NCBI GenBank assembly: GCA_017512745.1
Contig: JAFWEV010000033.1
Location: 1 to 64,000, forward strand
Direction of reading: 5' to 3'
Length of the DNA: 64,000 nucleotides
From: Oscillospiraceae bacterium
GTDB lineage: Bacteria > Bacillota > Clostridia > Oscillospirales > Ruminococcaceae
Shown: positions 33,700 through 44,032 of the stretch, piece after piece
Layout of the letters: each line of letters opens with the position of its first letter
Position numbering within the stretch: the first letter of the stretch is position 1
Notes under the pieces: generated by a model
Databases searched by the model: none
What the model saw: only the letters and a program-made list of their open reading frames with translations
What the model was told of the DNA's origin: nothing
Program-made: the position numbers and the translations under genes

Positions 33700-36171
33700 T
33701 CAGAATTCATATGTTCCCGCTTCAAGTTCTCTACTCTTCCCGTCCGTCACAAGTGTCGCCGTGCAATTCGCAGGAATACTTATTCTGTATATCACCCTGT
33801 TATCGTTGCGTTCCCATCCGGACTTTACAGTTCCGTATATGCTTCTGTATTCAGCTTCAGCGTATGTAAAGTGTCCGCCCGGATGCGGTTCTATTCTGAA
33901 ATGGTTCTCACCATCCATACGTATACCGCACATTGTGCGGTATAGCCACTCACACGCAGCGCCTTTTGAGTAATGGTTGAGACTCGCTATACCGCCCTGG
34001 GCTTCAGTCCCTTCCCAGCTCTCCCAGATAGTGGTCGCGCCTGCTTTCGGCATAAACAGCCAGCCCGGCATCTCCTCGTTTTCAAGGAGTCTGTATGCGG
34101 CTTCAATATCTATGTCTGCCAGCACGTCGAGGATCAGAGGGGTAGAAAGAAATCCCGTGCCGAGTCTCCAGCCATAGTTCTCCATAGCTTTTATAAGTCT
34201 CTTTTGGGCAAAAGCCGTCTGTTCATCGTCCAATAGTCCGAATGCCAGCGGTCTCACAAGCTGCGCCTGTCTGTCTGTGTCCAGATCTTTTCCGTACTCT
34301 CTCTGGTATGCCATTCTGCACTTGCGCGCGACGCCTTTCCAGTGTTCGGAATCATCTACATGGCCGAGTTTATCCCCAATCTCAGACATGCACTTAAGAA
34401 CATATGCCGTATATGCTGTGCTGACTTCGGGATGCGGCAGCACCATGTCTTTCCAGTCATTGGGCATGACATCTGCCGGTTCCGCCCACTCGCCGTAGCT
34501 CTGACCTTTTCTGACTATCCCATCCTTGGATATACGCTTCTCCATAAATGAAGCGTATTTTTTCATGTGGTCATAATAATCTCTGATTATCCTGTCGTCA
34601 CCGTATTTTTTCCAGAAGAAGTACGGCATAAGTATCCCTACATCGGACCAACCCACAGAGCCGTTCATCGTCCACATATAAAAATCCACTCCTCCATACG
34701 GAGCGATTTGAGGCAGACGTCCGTCCTTTCTCTGCCAGTCGTATACATCCCTCAGATATTTGCGGGCGAATGCGGCGTAGTCAAAGAGATATGACGCTGT
34801 GCCGAAGAATATCTGGGCGTCACCTGTCCACCCGTGACGCTCTCGTGTCGGACAGTCTGTCGGCACATCAAGTGAATTGGATTTTGTAGACCACTTTGTC
34901 GATTCGACGAACTTGTTGAGCAGCTTGTTAGAACTTCTGAAACTACCCGTCTCTTCCATATCGGAATAGACTGCGATCGCTTCAATATCGTCTTCTGAAA
35001 ACACAAGTTCAGTATCCGCTTCCGCATAACGGAATCCGAATACGGAAAATGTCATTTTGTATTCGTTGAGTCCCTCACCGCATGTATAATCGATCTGCTG
35101 AAGAGGTGTTCTCTTCTTTTTGTTTACGCACTGGATATTCTTCAGAGTGAGATTTCCGTCTTCGCCGAGCATCACACCGAACTTCATGAATATCTTCTGT
35201 CCTGCATGTGCCCTGACTCTGAACGATATGATTCCGGCGAGATTCTGGCCGAAATCGAGCAGTTTTTTTCCGTTCGGAGATACGGTTATAACCGGATGGA
35301 TACATTCGTGTTCTATGACGTGAACATTGTCTGATGCAGAAGGAACGACTCCGCACTTTGTCTCTTTGGCGTGTCCGCCGTACAAAGGCTCTCTGAAAGC
35401 CTCTACGGTCTCGCCGTCCTTGTTGTCGGCAAAGCGGATCGGTCCGTCATTTGACCACTCCCAGTTTTTATCGGAGATGACAGTTTCGGTTGATCCGTCG
35501 AAATATTCTATTTCGAGTTGGCATAGCAGTTTGGTCTCTGTTCCGTACTGATTTGTCAGACCCCAGGCGCCGATGCTGCCTCTGTACCATCCGTCTGCAA
35601 GCTGTACGGTGAGTTCGTTATCTCCCCGGTTTACAAGTTCAGTGACGTCATATGTCTGATACTGAATGCGTTTGCGGTAGTCCGTATGTCCGGGAGCCAT
35701 ATAGAAATCTCCGATCTTTCTCCCGTTCAGTCTGGCCTCATAGAGACCACAGGCGGTTATGTACATTCTCGCGCTCTTTATCTCTTTATCAGCGCTGAAT
35801 GATCTGCGGAAACAATCGACCGGATATCTCTCCTTCTTGTCGACCGTGTAATCTCCCGTTATCCACCTTGCAGTCCAGTCATTCTTTTCCAGAAGTCCCA
35901 TTTCGAAAAAGCTTTCAGCCCATTCGCCGGGAACATCGTTCTCGTCCCAGATACATATCTTCCATGTGACGTGCTCCCTGCTGCGGAGTTCCATGGGATA
36001 GACTGAGCTCATTGAAGAAGTGCTGACTTTTCCGCTGTCCCATTTCTCTGTCACTATTCTGTAAGCGGTCTGTCTTAACCCACCGTCACAGTTCCATGTG
36101 AGGCGCGGGTTCTCTATATCTATGCCGAGCGGATCTTTAAGATATTCTGTTCTGAGTCTTATAGCTATCAT
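33700..36171 (-). CDS. GH78 alpha-L-rhamnosidase, cytoplasmic
   Basis: 823 residues with the usual GH78 layout: N-terminal beta-sandwiches, the alpha/alpha-barrel entrance near residue 439 with DCPTRERHGWTGDAQ (acidic residues of the active site), and a C-terminal beta domain. It releases terminal L-rhamnose from glycosides. There is no signal peptide, so it works on imported oligosaccharides or glycosides. The ATG at 36171 overlaps the upstream stop (ATGA) and has GGGAGG; an in-frame start at 36219 lies inside the previous gene. Last gene of the six-gene operon that begins with GH3. Confidence 0.95.
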   Translation of the reverse strand: MIAIRLRTEYLKDPLGIDIENPRLTWNCDGGLRQTAYRIVTEKWDSGKVSTSSMSSVYPMELRSREHVTWKICIWDENDVPGEWAESFFEMGLLEKNDWTARWITGDYTVDKKERYPVDCFRRSFSADKEIKSARMYITACGLYEARLNGRKIGDFYMAPGHTDYRKRIQYQTYDVTELVNRGDNELTVQLADGWYRGSIGAWGLTNQYGTETKLLCQLEIEYFDGSTETVISDKNWEWSNDGPIRFADNKDGETVEAFREPLYGGHAKETKCGVVPSASDNVHVIEHECIHPVITVSPNGKKLLDFGQNLAGIISFRVRAHAGQKIFMKFGVMLGEDGNLTLKNIQCVNKKKRTPLQQIDYTCGEGLNEYKMTFSVFGFRYAEADTELVFSEDDIEAIAVYSDMEETGSFRSSNKLLNKFVESTKWSTKSNSLDVPTDCPTRERHGWTGDAQIFFGTASYLFDYAAFARKYLRDVYDWQRKDGRLPQIAPYGGVDFYMWTMNGSVGWSDVGILMPYFFWKKYGDDRIIRDYYDHMKKYASFMEKRISKDGIVRKGQSYGEWAEPADVMPNDWKDMVLPHPEVSTAYTAYVLKCMSEIGDKLGHVDDSEHWKGVARKCRMAYQREYGKDLDTDRQAQLVRPLAFGLLDDEQTAFAQKRLIKAMENYGWRLGTGFLSTPLILDVLADIDIEAAYRLLENEEMPGWLFMPKAGATTIWESWEGTEAQGGIASLNHYSKGAACEWLYRTMCGIRMDGENHFRIEPHPGGHFTYAEAEYRSIYGTVKSGWERNDNRVIYRISIPANCTATLVTDGKSRELEAGTYEF

Positions 36172-36911
36172 CTCTGCTCCTCCCAAAATTTCACTGCATG
36201 CGGGAACCACGGTTCGCATGCGCTTCCCTTGCCGAGCCCCACACCGTGTTCTATCCCCGGGTATTCCTCAAGCCGGTACGGCACACCGGCGGCTTCAAGA
36301 GCTTTCGCCATCTCTCTGCTGTTCTCCGGCGGTACTGTCTTATCCGCCGTGCCGTACCATATGAAGGTAGGCGGATATTCAGCTGTGATATGTTTTTCCA
36401 CGCTCATGCGCTCGATCATCTCATCGGTCGGATCTTTACCGAGCAGCATATTCCTGCTGCCGCTGTGAGTCAGTGAACTCATCGTTATAACCGGATATGT
36501 CAGGATCACTGTTCCCGGTCTCATATTTCCTTCCGCCTCTGCTGCAAAACTCGCGGCAAGATGGCCTCCTGCGGAAGAACCCCAGAGCGACCAGCAGTGC
36601 CGGTCGACTTTCCATTCCTCAGCATGGTCGAATATCTCGTTGATCGCCCTTGCAACATCTTCCTGAGGTGCGGGAAAACGTGCCTTATTCTTAACCCGAT
36701 AGAACAATATAAAAGCGTGATACCCCATCCGGTTCAGTTCTCCCGCGTACGGCAGTCCTTCCACGAATGAGCAGACCATACCGTATCCGCCTCCGGGGCA
36801 GATCAGTGCAAAAGGATGTTCCTCTCCGTCATTTATAAGGTGTTTTTCCAGAAGATATCTGTTCGGACGCCAGAAATCCCTCGCCGCTTCCGCCAATTCA
36901 GAAACTTTCAT
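36168..36911 (-). CDS. Alpha/beta hydrolase, acetyl-esterase-like (BD-FAE type)
   Basis: 248 residues. The oxyanion segment is ICPGGGYGMV, the nucleophile elbow WGSSAGGHLA, the acid lies in YGTADKTVPPENS, and the base in GIEHGVGLG. This matches CAZyme-associated carbohydrate esterases that remove acetyl or phenolic acyl groups. No signal peptide is seen. Both ends overlap neighbours as ATGA, showing tight coupling with the SGNH and GH78 genes. I infer deacylation of rhamnosides before hydrolysis. Confidence 0.9.
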   Translation of the reverse strand: MKVSELAEAARDFWRPNRYLLEKHLINDGEEHPFALICPGGGYGMVCSFVEGLPYAGELNRMGYHAFILFYRVKNKARFPAPQEDVARAINEIFDHAEEWKVDRHCWSLWGSSAGGHLAASFAAEAEGNMRPGTVILTYPVITMSSLTHSGSRNMLLGKDPTDEMIERMSVEKHITAEYPPTFIWYGTADKTVPPENSREMAKALEAAGVPYRLEEYPGIEHGVGLGKGSACEPWFPHAVKFWEEQR

Positions 36912-37639
36912 AGATACTTTATCCTCTCTATTGTCGGGCGGATGTATTCCTCGCACCAGCGAAGCTGTCCCTCATGATTGAGATGGATCATATCCGGACG
37001 GAACAATTCTTTTGCATAGTTTGTACCGTCAAATGTCAAATCTTCGGCATTCACGAAGGTCATGTAGTCCGAATGCTCAAAGCACAGCGCTTCCAGCTGC
37101 CGGTTGATCTCCTGCGTCATGGAAGAGTATTCGCTTCTGCCCGGCAGGAGCAGTCCGCTCATGACCACAAATCTCGCTTCCGGCAGATGTTCATGAAACA
37201 TTCCGAACATCTCACGCTTATATTTCATGCAGGCGGCTATCTTCTCTTCATCGGTTCCCTTAAGCGGAACATAGTCATTCGAACCGGTCTGAAAGAAAAC
37301 TATTTCAGGTTTATAAGGATAGAGGATCCGGTCGGCATACTGTACCAGCATTTTGTCCGTACTTCCGCCGAAACCGTGGTTCTGTACTTTGTAATCCCAG
37401 AGATCATTTTCCATTTCTGTCCAGAGCCTGAAGTTTGAGGCGCCGTAAAACACGATCTCTCCCCTGCGCTTATCCGCCGGATACTTCTTCTCAATAGCCC
37501 TTACCTCAGACTCAAATCCTTTGAACAGACCGCGGAACGGACCCCATCCAATCTGCCATCCGGTCACTGCCAGCCCTATTAATCCCGCGGCGGCAAGTCC
37601 ACCGCCGATTCCTAAAGCGCTTTTAGTCACCCTGTTCAT
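36908..37639 (-). CDS. SGNH/GDSL-family hydrolase, membrane-anchored (first of pair)
   Basis: 243 residues. After a short basic start there is one N-terminal hydrophobic helix (about 7-28) ending in the motif GWGPFR. The catalytic blocks are FYGASNFRLW (Ser in place of GDS block), QTGSNDY, and DMIHLNHEG (DXXH). It is probably an esterase, acting on acyl groups. The ATG at 37639 has CGGAG nine bases upstream and overlaps the preceding coding end by 17 bp. Orientation of the catalytic domain (inside or outside) cannot be told with certainty. It shares the GWGPFR motif with the next gene. Confidence 0.88.
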   Translation of the reverse strand: MNRVTKSALGIGGGLAAAGLIGLAVTGWQIGWGPFRGLFKGFESEVRAIEKKYPADKRRGEIVFYGASNFRLWTEMENDLWDYKVQNHGFGGSTDKMLVQYADRILYPYKPEIVFFQTGSNDYVPLKGTDEEKIAACMKYKREMFGMFHEHLPEARFVVMSGLLLPGRSEYSSMTQEINRQLEALCFEHSDYMTFVNAEDLTFDGTNYAKELFRPDMIHLNHEGQLRWCEEYIRPTIERIKYL

Positions 37640-38423
37640 CTCGTGCAACTCCGTATAAACGATTCTCTATGAACGGTGTCCACCATTCGAGGTAACCTGC
37701 CTGCGTCGGGTGGATCGGATCTGCCATAAACAGTTCTCTCTGTTCGTCGGTAATGCTGTTGAAATCTGTGTCATTCCACAGATCGATCACCGAAATATCA
37801 TGTACTTTAGCAATTTCATGAAGCATAGATACCATGGCGGCATACTCATTGCTCTCATACTTCGGATTTGTATAGAACACCACCGGGCAATGCCATGTCT
37901 CCCTGGCATAGTCTATGATGAACTCGATCGCTCCCGCAACGGTAGATGTATCATATTCTCCGTTATCCGAGATATGTCCGAGCGGCTTTTTCTGTGTCGC
38001 ATCATTTGTGGAGAGCTGGCAGATAAACATATCCGCAGCTGTACTTCTGTCGAGTTTCTTCATACGGTTGATGTATGAATCATTCTTTGTGTCCACCAGT
38101 GTCGTTCCCGAGACGGCCTCTTTTGTGATCGCGCATTTATTCCGCAGCGCGATGTAATCCACAAAGGAAACACCTTTTGATGCCGCTCCGTATGTGACCG
38201 AAGATCCCAGGAACATTATGTGTTTTCCGCTGAGAGGACTTGCATCCAACGGCTTCACATTTTCAGGTGCGTACGCTTCCGCATTCCCCTTCAGTTTCGA
38301 TACCTTGATATCGTGCAGTTCCCTGAACGGTCCCCATCCCCATTTATAGCCGCAGTAAAGATTCCATCCCGCGCAAACCGCAAGAAGACATAACGGAATC
38401 GTCAGATTGTTTCTTTTTCTCAT
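37623..38423 (-). CDS. SGNH/GDSL-family hydrolase, membrane-anchored (second of pair)
   Basis: 266 residues with an N-terminal hydrophobic helix (about 7-25) followed by [11 protein letters not shown], then an SGNH catalytic domain: [17 protein letters not shown], and [14 protein letters not shown] (DXXH). It probably cleaves acyl esters. It overlaps the symporter stop as ATGA and the other SGNH gene by 17 bp. The shared WGPFR motif after the helix in both proteins suggests duplication of an anchoring module, though the catalytic parts differ widely. Confidence 0.88.
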   Translation of the reverse strand: MRKRNNLTIPLCLLAVCAGWNLYCGYKWGWGPFRELHDIKVSKLKGNAEAYAPENVKPLDASPLSGKHIMFLGSSVTYGAASKGVSFVDYIALRNKCAITKEAVSGTTLVDTKNDSYINRMKKLDRSTAADMFICQLSTNDATQKKPLGHISDNGEYDTSTVAGAIEFIIDYARETWHCPVVFYTNPKYESNEYAAMVSMLHEIAKVHDISVIDLWNDTDFNSITDEQRELFMADPIHPTQAGYLEWWTPFIENRLYGVARDEQGD

Positions 38424-39865
38424 GCTTCTCTTCTCGCTTTAACTTCAGCCTGTTCCTTCGCAATATGCTTTTCGACATCGAGGAAGATGAGTATCACTGC
38501 GAGTGCTATGCCGGTAAACACTTCCAGTCCGACAAACGCGAATGTGATGACATTTGTTACCGAAGCCGGCTGTACCGCCGCTATGGTCTTCCCCGCGCTG
38601 TCCATTACCGGAGCTATGTATCCGGCTGCTGCCAGCATCCAGTTGAAAACTCCTGTCATAACCCCGACTATCGCTACAGCTATTATATTGTAAATGGACA
38701 TCGCTGTGCCGTCGACGCGCATGTTCGTTTTCCACTCAAGGTGGTCGAGACAGTCAGCGAACAGAGCCATGAACACATATGCGGAAGGAAGTCCGCCGAT
38801 GTTCTTTATGAACTGACCGATGAGGACGATCACCATATTCGTCGGGAAAATCCAGCATATAAGGCTGCCGACCGCATAAAGGATGAACCCGACCATTGTG
38901 ACATTGCGCTTTCCGAATTTCTTTGCAAGCGGCCATACCGTGAAAATACCGATTCCCATCGGTATTCCGCCGATGACCGAAACGAGCGTCTGGGTTATTC
39001 CGTCATTGTAGGTTCCGAGAACATAGTTGCAGTAATAGACAAGTCCCATGTTCTTGAGTACGGTTCCCACCGTATAGATGAGAAAATACGCATATATGAG
39101 CACCATATATCTGTCGGAAAAGATCATTTTCAGCTGTTGTCCGAAGGACACCGTCTCTTCCCTTTTCTGTCCTTCTGTCTCTGCTGTGACGCGCTCCTTC
39201 GTGAAGAAGTATTCAAGAAGCGTCAGGGGAAGAGCCAGGATCGACAGGATCGACATAAGTGTTATCCACTTTGCCTTGTCGACACCGATCGCAGGCATGA
39301 TCACCATCGGGAATACGAGCGCGACGAGAATGCCCGACATCATGATAGATGTCACCTGATTGAATACGGACAGTCCGCCTCGTGCGGTCGTGTCGCGTGT
39401 GGAAAGAGGTACCATCAGGTTGTGGCTCATATTGAAGATCGTGTAGGCCAGTGAATAGAAAAGGTTATATGAGATCATGACCCATATTGCCTTCACCAGA
39501 TCGCTCGATTCCGGCACGGTGAAAAGCAATATTCCGGTGACGGGAAGCAGGAATGTGGAGATCAGAAGCCACGGACGGGCTTTGCCTTCTTTTGAGTGGG
39601 TCCTGTCGATGATCTGTCCCATGATGATGTTGGTTATTGCATCGATCACCTTTGAGATGATCGGGAACACTGTGAGGAATACACCGCCCCAGAGAGGCGT
39701 GAGTTTCAGAACATCAGTGTAGTAGACATTGAGATACGTCGCGAGCACGGCATTGAGGAGCAGAGCTCCGGCAGGTCCGAGCAGATATCCCAGCCACTTT
39801 TCCCTCTTGGTGACTTCATCAGAAGTCACCCTGCTTGCAGGCAGTCTTGTAAACAGTTTCATCAT
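38420..39865 (-). CDS. GPH-family sugar:cation symporter (MFS)
   Basis: 481 residues, about 12 transmembrane helices. It has the GPH features [21 protein letters not shown] at the start and [17 protein letters not shown] in the loop after helix 2, diagnostic of the melibiose/glycoside-pentoside-hexuronide carriers. It probably imports the rhamnose-containing glycoside handled by this operon. An ATG at 39865 or 39862 follows GGAG; the second has better spacing. It lies between GH3 (14-bp gap) and SGNH genes. Confidence 0.93.
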   Translation of the reverse strand: MMKLFTRLPASRVTSDEVTKREKWLGYLLGPAGALLLNAVLATYLNVYYTDVLKLTPLWGGVFLTVFPIISKVIDAITNIIMGQIIDRTHSKEGKARPWLLISTFLLPVTGILLFTVPESSDLVKAIWVMISYNLFYSLAYTIFNMSHNLMVPLSTRDTTARGGLSVFNQVTSIMMSGILVALVFPMVIMPAIGVDKAKWITLMSILSILALPLTLLEYFFTKERVTAETEGQKREETVSFGQQLKMIFSDRYMVLIYAYFLIYTVGTVLKNMGLVYYCNYVLGTYNDGITQTLVSVIGGIPMGIGIFTVWPLAKKFGKRNVTMVGFILYAVGSLICWIFPTNMVIVLIGQFIKNIGGLPSAYVFMALFADCLDHLEWKTNMRVDGTAMSIYNIIAVAIVGVMTGVFNWMLAAAGYIAPVMDSAGKTIAAVQPASVTNVITFAFVGLEVFTGIALAVILIFLDVEKHIAKEQAEVKARREA

Positions 39866-39879
39866 TGCACTCCGTCTCC

Positions 39880-42213
39880 TTATCGCTGTTGATCCAACCT
39901 GATAATGAGGTTCAACACATTTTTCGCTGTCCTCTGCAGTTCCCCGCGGGTAATGCCGTCAGGTTTTCCGAGAGTTTCGAGCAGTGTCCCGTCGGACCTG
40001 TATTTCTTCGTCAGATGGCCCATATCCCCCGGCATCAGCACATCGACCTGAGCCCGTACCCTGTATGCGTTGTCCCTTATATTCGGGAACTCCGGACTCT
40101 TTGACTTTCTCATCCACCAGTCAGTGATGACACAGCCGGTATAGCCCCATTCCTTTCTCAGCACCGTGGTGACGAGATCGTAATTGTAATGGCTCCACAC
40201 ACCGTTGATCTTATTATATGAGGTCATGAGGCAGAGCGGTTCTGCTTCTTTCACAACTATTTCAAAGTTTCTGAGATAGATCTCTCTGAGAGCTCTCTCC
40301 GAGACTCTCGAATCGTTGGTGTTTCTCTTTGTTTCCTGGTTGTTGCAGGCAAAATGCTTCGGGCATGCCGCCTTTCCTTTGTTCTGAACTCCCCGCACTA
40401 TCCCTGCCGCCATTCTGCCGGAGAGCAGCGGGTCTTCCGAGAAATATTCGAAGTTCCTTCCGCACAGGGGATTGCGGTGTATGTTCATTCCAGGAGCAAG
40501 CTGTACGTCCACGCCGTAATACACCATCTCCTCCCCCACCTTTGCGGACAGGGCTTCGACCAGTTCCGTATTCCATGTACACGCCAATGCTGTACCGCAC
40601 GGCAGGAGTGAGCAGTATTTCCTGAGTCTCAACCCTGCAGGACCGTCCGAAGTTATGACCGCGGGCACTCCCTTTTTCTCAAGGCTTTCCGTTATACCGC
40701 CGAAAGCTCCGGCATTTCCGGCAACTCCATAGCTGCTTCCCATCATGCCGTGACCTCTGGACAACGCCTCAAGTTCCTCATCCGTCAGAGATGCTATGAA
40801 TCGGTCGAGAGTCGCGTTTCCGTCTGTCACTTCACGGAAACTGTTTACGCTCTTCCCCTCGGATCCGATCTCGGACGGAAGTCTTTCCAGTATCCTTCTG
40901 CGAAGCTTCTGAGGTTCGCGCAGCAGCGGTTCGCACTGCTCTACGGTCTTCTCCTCATCTACTGCGAATGATCCGGCATCTTTTCCGTTTGTCTCGAATC
41001 TGTATTCTCCCGGTTCAAGAATAAAGCGGCTGGATGCCTCATCATATGACGAAATGTCCCTGTCGATGCAGCGGATCGTGACTGTTTCACTCATTCCGGG
41101 CAAGATCTCACCCGTCTTTGTGAACCCTGCGAGCACGCGTACGGGTTTATCGAGTCTTCCGTCGGGCTGCGCAGCCCAGAGCTGAACTGTTTCTTTTCCC
41201 GGTACTTTTCCGGTATTCTTCACGGTGACGGTCACTTCTGTGACTTTCCCCGCCCGTTCAAGGCTTTCAGGAGTTGTCTCAAATTCCGTATAACTGAGTC
41301 CGTATCCGAACGGATAAAGAACTTTTTCCGGATGCCTGTCGAAATATCTGTACCCGACATATATGCCTTCGGCGTACTCATTGAACTCCTTGCCGCCGAA
41401 ATTGGCGCTGCTCGGATAGTCCTCGTACCTTCTTGCGACAGTGTCGCTTAGTTTACCGCAGGGACTGATCTTTCCGGTGAGAACGTCGGCTATCGCATTG
41501 CCGCTCTCCATGCCGCCCTGCCATACGATCATGAATGCGGACAGTTTATCGCCATACTCCTCTGTCCAGCTCATGTCCATGATGTTTCCTATATTCAAAA
41601 GCACGACTACTCTGCCGAACGCGGAGGTCACGGCGTCAAGCATCGAACGTTCATCATCCGTCAGATAATAACTGCCCTTTGTAAGGGTGTTCTCCCTGTC
41701 TTCTCCGGCGGCGCGTCCGATTACGACAACTGCTGTCTCTGAAGTCTCAGCAGCTTTCTTCACCAGGGCATCCGTCAGCGGCATCTCGGGATAGTTCATC
41801 GGCCAGTGTCCCCACCATCCGTGATCCGCCTCGTTGTCCTCATTCGACGTCCACGTCCTGTACGTATTCAGCACTTCCTCATTGAGTTTAACCCCTGCTC
41901 CCAGCATTCCGTCTACGAGGTTCACCTGATACGGAGCATTTACGTCGCCGCCGCTGCCGTATCCGACATAGAACCAGTCCAGCTGGCAGCGTCCGAAAAG
42001 GGCGATCTCCGCTCCGGCTGCCAGAGGAAGCGCTCCGTCATTCCTGAGAAGCACACAGCTTTCGGCGCCTGCCCTGCGAAGCAGCTCCGGCATCCCGGGA
42101 GTAACATATCTCTCACCGGATGCAGTCGTCTCCTCCTGCATAAGTCCGTTTCCCATGGCGGAATCTATGATCCGCTGGATCATCTTTCCCATCTGTTTTT
42201 TGAGTTTTTTCAT
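39880..42213 (-). CDS. GH3 beta-glycosidase with reversed domain order
   Basis: 777 residues with GH3 domains swapped. The alpha/beta-sandwich (C) domain comes first ([20 protein letters not shown], then [14 protein letters not shown]), a fibronectin-III-like domain follows ([19 protein letters not shown]), and the catalytic (N) domain is last ([20 protein letters not shown] at 619-627, nucleophile Asp698 in VITDWW). This order is known in Butyrivibrio and Ruminococcus enzymes. No signal peptide, so intracellular. The ATG at 42213 has GGAGG; it opens the operon. Confidence 0.94.
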   Translation of the reverse strand: MKKLKKQMGKMIQRIIDSAMGNGLMQEETTASGERYVTPGMPELLRRAGAESCVLLRNDGALPLAAGAEIALFGRCQLDWFYVGYGSGGDVNAPYQVNLVDGMLGAGVKLNEEVLNTYRTWTSNEDNEADHGWWGHWPMNYPEMPLTDALVKKAAETSETAVVVIGRAAGEDRENTLTKGSYYLTDDERSMLDAVTSAFGRVVVLLNIGNIMDMSWTEEYGDKLSAFMIVWQGGMESGNAIADVLTGKISPCGKLSDTVARRYEDYPSSANFGGKEFNEYAEGIYVGYRYFDRHPEKVLYPFGYGLSYTEFETTPESLERAGKVTEVTVTVKNTGKVPGKETVQLWAAQPDGRLDKPVRVLAGFTKTGEILPGMSETVTIRCIDRDISSYDEASSRFILEPGEYRFETNGKDAGSFAVDEEKTVEQCEPLLREPQKLRRRILERLPSEIGSEGKSVNSFREVTDGNATLDRFIASLTDEELEALSRGHGMMGSSYGVAGNAGAFGGITESLEKKGVPAVITSDGPAGLRLRKYCSLLPCGTALACTWNTELVEALSAKVGEEMVYYGVDVQLAPGMNIHRNPLCGRNFEYFSEDPLLSGRMAAGIVRGVQNKGKAACPKHFACNNQETKRNTNDSRVSERALREIYLRNFEIVVKEAEPLCLMTSYNKINGVWSHYNYDLVTTVLRKEWGYTGCVITDWWMRKSKSPEFPNIRDNAYRVRAQVDVLMPGDMGHLTKKYRSDGTLLETLGKPDGITRGELQRTAKNVLNLIIRLDQQR

Positions 42214-42251
42214 CAGCAAACCTCCGGTCATTCTTTTTCCAAATAAAATAT

Positions 42252-42312
42252 ATCAAACATTGCGCACACATTAATTGCATATTTGTTCGCAGTATAGTAT
42301 ATTTTGTTTGAT
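42252..42312. promoter_or_regulatory. Divergent control region of the rhamnosidase operon
   Basis: An 8-bp inverted repeat, ATCAAACA (42252-42259) and TGTTTGAT (42305-42312), brackets the gap between the GH3 gene and the divergent AraC gene. A TATAGTATA element lies at 42293-42301. The placement fits an AraC-type operator controlling both directions; binding is inferred. Confidence 0.45.
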
Positions 42313-42328
42313 TTAAGGGGGTGGTCAT

Positions 42329-43507
42329 ATGGCAATCGATTACGATTATCTCTGTCGTGTATCCGCTGATCTTGCCGGGATCCCGATAAGGGTCTATAAA
42401 GGCGAGGAACTCATATCTTTTCACTCTCCCATGATCCTTGCGCGCGATCCCGCGCTCTACTGGAAGGAGCAGTTATGGAGTATATGCGACCATGTTGGAT
42501 ACTTCCTCACAGAAAACTTTTATTATTATGGAGTTTTGAGATCCGGCGACATCCGTTTCATCGTCGGTCCTACGCGCCAGATTCCGGCTCAGGAGCAGGA
42601 GCTCCGCGAATTCGCCTTTCAGCTTGGCGTGGAGAGAGATGACACCGATGAATTCTGCCGAAGCATAAAGTCGATCACGAATATGCCCGTAGATAACCTT
42701 CTCCTCATGCTGTGTTCGATCAACTATATGGCCAATGGCGAAAAGCTTGAGCTCAGGGATCTCACGATAACCACAGAAGGACTGTCCGCAATCGCTCCTG
42801 AAAACGTCTACGAAACCGCTGAACCGCATGACGCTGTGACCCCGCACAACACCTATCATCACGAACAGGCCATAATGAGGATCGTCAGAAAGGGCGATAC
42901 CGCCGCGCTGAACAAATGGATGGGCAGCGCTCCCGCGATCCGCAGCGGAATAGTAGCACCGGATCACCTGAGGCAACTGAAAAACATATTTATAGTTACA
43001 GCCACGCTCTGTTCAAGAGCGGCCATTCAGGGAGGGCTCGACGTTGATGAATCGCTGTCCCTCAGCGATTTCTATATACAGAACTGCGAGAGACTCGACA
43101 CCATGGAAAAGATCACAAATCTACAGTACCAGATGGTCGTTGGCTTCACCGAGCGGGTCGAACGTCTTATGCTGAACGGACATCCGGGAAAACTTGCTTC
43201 AGCCGTTGCCAACTATGTGCAGCAGCACCTTTCCGAGAATATTTCCACGGAAGAGCTTGCACGGTCGCTGTTCATGGGGCGTTCCTACCTGTCGACCAAA
43301 TTTCACGGCGAAACCGGTATAAAACTAAATGATTTTATCCTTCTGCAGAAAACGGAAGAAGCCAAACGGCTTCTGCGCTACACCGCCCGAAGTGCTTCCG
43401 ACATCGGCTATTATCTGGCGTTCTCATCTCCCGCACACTTCACGAGAGTCTTCAAGAAATACACGGGAATGACTCCGGCGGAATACAGGGCAAAACACGA
43501 TATATAA
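42329..43507 (+). CDS. AraC-family transcriptional regulator of the rhamnosidase operon
   Basis: 392 residues: an N-terminal sensor region of about 270 residues with no cupin motif I can see, and a C-terminal AraC double helix-turn-helix (LSENISTEELARSLFMGRSYLS, then ASDIGYYLAFSSPAHFTRVFKKYTGMTPAEYR). It is divergent from the GH3-symporter-esterase-GH78 operon and most likely its activator. The start follows GGGGGTGG. It differs in architecture from the 316-residue AraC gene of the rha operon. Confidence 0.92.
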   Translation: MAIDYDYLCRVSADLAGIPIRVYKGEELISFHSPMILARDPALYWKEQLWSICDHVGYFLTENFYYYGVLRSGDIRFIVGPTRQIPAQEQELREFAFQLGVERDDTDEFCRSIKSITNMPVDNLLLMLCSINYMANGEKLELRDLTITTEGLSAIAPENVYETAEPHDAVTPHNTYHHEQAIMRIVRKGDTAALNKWMGSAPAIRSGIVAPDHLRQLKNIFIVTATLCSRAAIQGGLDVDESLSLSDFYIQNCERLDTMEKITNLQYQMVVGFTERVERLMLNGHPGKLASAVANYVQQHLSENISTEELARSLFMGRSYLSTKFHGETGIKLNDFILLQKTEEAKRLLRYTARSASDIGYYLAFSSPAHFTRVFKKYTGMTPAEYRAKHDI

Positions 43508-43510
43508 AAG

Positions 43511-43555
43511 AAAGGGACTGATGCAGAATACAGAATCTGCATCAGTCCCTTTAAT
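43511..43555 (+). terminator. Bidirectional intrinsic terminator
   Basis: Perfect 17-bp stem from AAAGGGACTGATGCAGA (43511-43527) and its complement (43536-43552) with an 8-nt loop and A/T-rich ends. It ends the AraC gene and the convergent minus-strand gene. Confidence 0.93.
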
Positions 43556-43574
43556 TATTCCTGAATCTATTTTC

Positions 43575-43970
43575 TCAGATCTTTCCATTCTCTCTGAGGA
43601 TCTTTTCGACAAGTGTGACACATTCAAATACAAGAGCGTCGCAGTGAGGTTTTCTCTCTCCGCCCAGTTCCTTGTTTTTTCTGAGCAGGTCGGCACAGTC
43701 CAGCATTCCTTCATGATTTTCTCTGAGCGCCCTATAGTATCCGGACGGATCATCTATACCGAACATTCCGAGAACAACAAGTCCTCCTGTGATCGCTCCG
43801 CATGCGGAAGCTCTTTTAAGTCCTCCGCCGAAATTCGCAGCGATGCCTATCGCTTGCTCTTCAGAGAGACCCATATCTACCGCAAAAGGTAAAATCACCG
43901 ACTGTCCGCAGTTGTAGTGCGGAGTAATGATCGCCCGCAGTTCCTTGGCTCTGTCAAGATATCTGCTCAT
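43575..43970 (-). CDS. C_GCAxxG_C_C family redox protein
   Basis: 131 residues with the family cysteine pattern: NCGQSV, ACGAITGG, DCADLL and HCDALVFECV. Members are small Cys-rich proteins suspected of binding a metal or redox cofactor; the function is not established. It lies downstream of the [FeFe] hydrogenase on the same strand (62-bp gap, no terminator between, GGGAGG before its ATG), so it may be co-expressed and redox linked. Confidence 0.88.
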   Translation of the reverse strand: MSRYLDRAKELRAIITPHYNCGQSVILPFAVDMGLSEEQAIGIAANFGGGLKRASACGAITGGLVVLGMFGIDDPSGYYRALRENHEGMLDCADLLRKNKELGGERKPHCDALVFECVTLVEKILRENGKI

Positions 43971-44032
43971 TTATCTGTCCTCCCGATCTTTCTGTTCAAC
44001 ATCAATTATATCTTTTTATTGAAAACTGTTGT

